From NCBI GenBank assembly GCA_017524185.1, contig JAFWUG010000097.1, forward strand, positions 1 through 45,374: 45,374 nt of DNA. The letters run 5' to 3'. A program made the position numbers and the translations under genes. The notes beneath the pieces are model-generated. The model worked only from the letters and a program-made list of their open reading frames with translations. It searched no databases and was not told the DNA's origin. Positions 43,121 through 45,374 of this stretch are shown here, in pieces (within the stretch, counting starts at the first letter, position 1; every line of letters starts with the position of its first letter). The stretch is from Bacteroidales bacterium (lineage in GTDB: Bacteria > Bacteroidota > Bacteroidia > Bacteroidales > Tenuifilaceae).

Positions 43121-43128
43121 CAAAATTA
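43121..43128 (-). promoter_or_regulatory. -7 box of pheT
   Basis: Minus-strand TAATTTTG, exact consensus, 23 bp upstream of the ATG at 43097. It supports the shorter pheT start. No good -33 TTTG seen. Confidence 0.5.
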
Positions 43129-43148
43129 TTAAAAATTAGAACAAATGG

Positions 43149-43184
43149 CACGCGCCCGCTTGTTGTTTGATTAGCGAGCGCGTG
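43149..43184 (-). terminator. Possible terminator of the acyl-CoA synthetase gene
   Basis: Minus-strand hairpin with 12-bp arms CACGCGCTCGCT / AGCGGGCGCGTG (one U-G pair, 12-nt loop) about 20 bp after the stop. The plus strand has a C-A mismatch there. The following T run is poor (CATTTGTTC), so termination may be partial. Confidence 0.5.
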
Positions 43185-43205
43185 GGTGTTGGGTGTTCTA
43201 TGTGA

Positions 43206-44900
43206 TTATTTGCTGTAGATATAGCGTTTGATTTTTTGCGTGGGGGTTTTCTCGAATGGTTCCACTTGCTCCACTATGGCCGATAGGCGTGCAAAACGTG
43301 CCACTTTGTTGTTCACATTTTCCAGTATGTTGTTCATGGCCTTGGTGGTGTATTGCTCAATGGCTTTGGGTAGGTCTTGAGCCGACTGCTGTATGTTTTG
43401 AGCCGAACGTTTTAGTTCTTCTACCTTGCTGGTTATCAGTTCTTTATTTAGATGCACTCGGGCAATCAGTTTGCCTTTCATCTCGTATACTAACGATTCC
43501 AGCACCAGTTCGTTTTTATTGATAACTTCCTCAATTTCTTCGGGATAGATGTTCTCACCGGTGGAACTGAGTATCATGTTTTTCGAGCGCCCCATTATTT
43601 GGATATACCCCTTTTTGTCGAGTTTGCCCAAATCGCCCGTGCGTAGCCAGCCGTCGATGAATTGTTCGGCAGAGATGTCGGGGCGTTTGTAGTAGCCCAA
43701 CATTAGGTTGTCGCCGCGCACCAGAATCTCGCCATCGCCTGTTTGCGGGTTGGGGTTGTGTATTTTCACCTCCTGATTGGGGAGGCAATATCCAGCGCAG
43801 CGGAAGTGTACAATGGAGGGTACGCAGCCCGAGATTAGCGGTGCTGCTTCGGTCATACCGTAGCCTACGGAGTAGGGGAATTTCCCCTCATAGGCGAATT
43901 GTTCAACCTCGTGGCTAAGTTTGGCTCCGCCAATGCCGAAGAAGCGCAGTCTACCGCCCATTGTGTCGTGCAGTTTGCGGGCTGCAATTCGGTGTAGGAT
44001 TTTGCGGGTGGGTGCCCAACTGTATAGTTTAGCCTTGAGCGCTGTTGCGGTGAGCTGGGGTTTTATTTTGCTATGGTAAATTTTTTCAAGGATTAGGGGC
44101 ACTGTGAGCATCATGGTGGGCCGTAGTTTCTGCATGGCAGGCAATAGCACCGATGCTGTGGGTGGTTTTTCAAGGTAATATACGGCGGCCCCAGTGGCTA
44201 TGGGCAATAGGAAGCCCAGTGTACACTCGTAGGTGTGAGGGAGCGGCAGTATGGATATGAGCAAATCGTCCGACTTCATATCCTGCACCATATATGTGCC
44301 TATTACATTGGAAATTAGTGCTTTGTGGGTGAGCATCACGCCCTTTGGTTGCCCAGTGGTTCCCGATGTGTAGATGATTGCGGCCAGGTCGTCTTCTTCT
44401 GGACGTTTAAGGCAGAATGGTGTGGTTGGGGCGGGCTGCGGAAAGCTATACTCGGTTTGCTCTGTGGCCTCGCTATACGTTTCGAGGGGGAGCAGCGTGT
44501 TGAGCAGGAAGAAAGTATGCACGTTGGGTATACTTTCTGGAACGAGTTTGCATTGGAGCCTTGAAGACACGAAAACGGCGCGTGCCTCGCTGTGGTTTAT
44601 GATGTTGCTCATCTCGCTGGGCGAGAAATCGGGCAGAATGGGTACAACCACAGCACCCATTGAGGTGATGGCAAGGTAGGCAATGCCCCAGTTGGGGCTG
44701 TTTTCGCCGATTAAAGCCACATGGTGGCCTTTGTCTATGCCCACGGCGGCTAGCATCTGCGATACGGTTTGCACCATAAGGCCGAGTTGCTGGTAGTTGA
44801 TGGGCGTTGAGTTGGCAAACGATAGTGCGGGGCGTTCGGCATAGATATTTTGCGATTGCTCTAGCACATCGTGGATTGTTCTTTTCTTGGGAATAATCAT
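43206..44900 (-). CDS. Long-chain acyl-CoA synthetase family (AMP-forming)
   Basis: 564 residues from ATG 44900 (MIIPKKRTIHDVLEQ); an upstream ATG at 44930 would add 10. ANL superfamily: the P-loop-like AMP motif IIYTSGTTGQPKGVMLTHKAL, the A5 region YGMTEAAPLISG, the A7/A8 motifs WLRTGDLGKLDKKGYIQIMGR and the family-specific SSTGENIYPEEIEEVIN. It activates fatty acids with ATP and CoA. The C-terminal catalytic Lys is likely in the final residues (TPTQKIKRYIYSK). Fatty-acid chain length is not readable. It appears monocistronic. Confidence 0.93.
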   Translation of the reverse strand: MIIPKKRTIHDVLEQSQNIYAERPALSFANSTPINYQQLGLMVQTVSQMLAAVGIDKGHHVALIGENSPNWGIAYLAITSMGAVVVPILPDFSPSEMSNIINHSEARAVFVSSRLQCKLVPESIPNVHTFFLLNTLLPLETYSEATEQTEYSFPQPAPTTPFCLKRPEEDDLAAIIYTSGTTGQPKGVMLTHKALISNVIGTYMVQDMKSDDLLISILPLPHTYECTLGFLLPIATGAAVYYLEKPPTASVLLPAMQKLRPTMMLTVPLILEKIYHSKIKPQLTATALKAKLYSWAPTRKILHRIAARKLHDTMGGRLRFFGIGGAKLSHEVEQFAYEGKFPYSVGYGMTEAAPLISGCVPSIVHFRCAGYCLPNQEVKIHNPNPQTGDGEILVRGDNLMLGYYKRPDISAEQFIDGWLRTGDLGKLDKKGYIQIMGRSKNMILSSTGENIYPEEIEEVINKNELVLESLVYEMKGKLIARVHLNKELITSKVEELKRSAQNIQQSAQDLPKAIEQYTTKAMNNILENVNNKVARFARLSAIVEQVEPFEKTPTQKIKRYIYSK

Positions 44901-44959
44901 GGTATGGAGTTGGTGAGCAAATACCGCCATGATGCGGTTTGGGTGTTATGTTCAGGCCG

Positions 44960-44967
44960 CAAAGATA
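44960..44967 (-). promoter_or_regulatory. -7 box of the acyl-CoA synthetase gene
   Basis: Minus-strand TATCTTTG, exact consensus, predicting a leader of about 53 nt before ATG 44900. The -33 element is not clear. Confidence 0.48.
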
Positions 44968-45008
44968 GTATTTTATATTGAGATGGGTGCATTTTTCTTG
45001 AAAAAACT

Positions 45009-45374
45009 TAGAGTTTGTTTAAATTTCAATTCGATAGTTTGTTAAGCATGATTTTCGAGAAGGCGATTTGGATCATGGCCTCGGAGGATTCGGCGTAGAA
45101 CTCGTAGTCCAAGGCAACCCTCCTGAAGTTGTACAGCCAAGCGAAAGACCTTTCGACAATCCATCTCAAAGGGATGACGTTGAACTTCTAGGGCTTTCAT
45201 CGGGACGAAGCACGACCTCAAATTGGCATCCCAGCTTCTTTCGGGCCGTCTCCTTCAGTCTGTCGCCCCTGTAGCCACCGTCGGCAAGTATCTTCTTCAG
45301 CCCCGGGAGCTTGTGGGCAAGTTTCCCTAATGCCGATTCTGCGCCCTTGCTGTCATGTATGCTTGCTCCATGGA
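45009..45374 (-). mobile_element. IS5-family insertion sequence, partial
   Basis: The transposase coding region runs in from the right edge and ends at 45026; just outside it is TTAGAGTTTGTTTAAA (from about 45009), which looks like the terminal inverted repeat of this element type. Only this one end is inside the window, so the second repeat, the target duplication and the exact boundary cannot be checked. It inserted upstream of the acyl-CoA synthetase promoter. Confidence 0.72.
45026..45374 (-). pseudogene. IS5-family DDE transposase, 3' part, frameshifted
   Basis: Translation of the minus strand gives GASIHDSKGAESALGKL and ILADGGYRGDRL (second catalytic Asp), then VVLRPDES in one frame, and after about 45188 KFNVIPLRWIVERSFAW (R-x3-E motif with the catalytic Glu) to NKLSN-stop in another frame. 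Two bases extra, or one missing, between codons 45190-45192 and 45185-45187 break the frame; the first frame ends soon after in TGA. The catalytic Asp and Glu are thus in different frames. No slippery heptamer is obvious, so an inactivating indel is the simplest reading, but programmed frameshifting or an assembly error is not excluded. The N-terminus is outside the window. Confidence 0.75.

Noticed and set aside
45068..45274. 68-codon plus-strand frame at the right end
   Set aside because: Antisense to the IS5 transposase, whose motifs are clear on the other strand.

Overview
The window looks like chromosomal DNA from a Bacteroidota bacterium, probably of the order Bacteroidales; I cannot name a genus. 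The evidence is two secreted proteases with type IX secretion (T9SS) C-terminal sorting domains, a GLPGLI-family protein, a gingipain-like C25 peptidase, families common in this phylum (DUF4783, DUF2520, RNase H with an N-terminal viroplasmin-like domain), an epsilon ATP-synthase subunit reduced to its beta domain, and repeated Bacteroidetes promoter boxes (-33 TTTG, 19-20 bp spacer, -7 TAnnTTTG). Shine-Dalgarno sequences are mostly not visible. A KdsC-like phosphatase points to a Gram-negative envelope with KDO.

Layout. 1-60: 5' part of a tRNA-Glu gene (minus). 145-2893: DUF2752/DUF4190 membrane pair (minus), diverging from a LolC/E-type permease plus a small LPP20-like lipoprotein. 2905-8512: rnhA and DUF4783 (minus), diverging from rlmH and a 1239-residue NtrY-like sensor kinase. 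8531-16850, all minus: comF, a 644-residue secreted protein of unknown function, a C25 protease with T9SS domain, and pepD behind a clear terminator. 16989-19290: DUF2520, KdsC-like HAD and UbiA operon. 19352-23253: GLPGLI protein, a TPR histidine kinase and xseB. 23272-24071 (minus): cdd and an unlisted 51-residue membrane microprotein with its own terminator. 24223-26739: a NACHT-type STAND NTPase with a helix-turn-helix-like N-terminus, separated from the microprotein by a perfect 19-bp palindrome. 26783-35307: MORN-repeat protein, S8 protease with T9SS domain, xseA, a second TPR histidine kinase, rpe, aroB and aroD. 35503-39065: atpD-atpC, an alpha/beta hydrolase and a nucleotidyltransferase. 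39153-44900 (minus): exodeoxyribonuclease III, a C_GCAxxG_C_C-like protein, tRNA-Leu, pheT and an acyl-CoA synthetase. 45009-end: one end of an IS5-family element with a frameshifted transposase.

Housekeeping functions present are nucleotide metabolism (cdd, rpe), the shikimate pathway (aroB, aroD), exodeoxyribonuclease VII (xseA, xseB), ATP synthase (atpD, atpC), translation (pheT, rlmH, tRNAs) and repair (exodeoxyribonuclease III, rnhA). Accessory functions are secreted proteolysis and signalling: three histidine kinases occur with no response regulator in the window. The best candidate for something undescribed is the divergent pair at 23916-26739 (microprotein, operator-like palindrome, NACHT protein), which lies in the interval that separates xseB from xseA. 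Whether it is a defence, stress or regulatory system cannot be decided from sequence alone.
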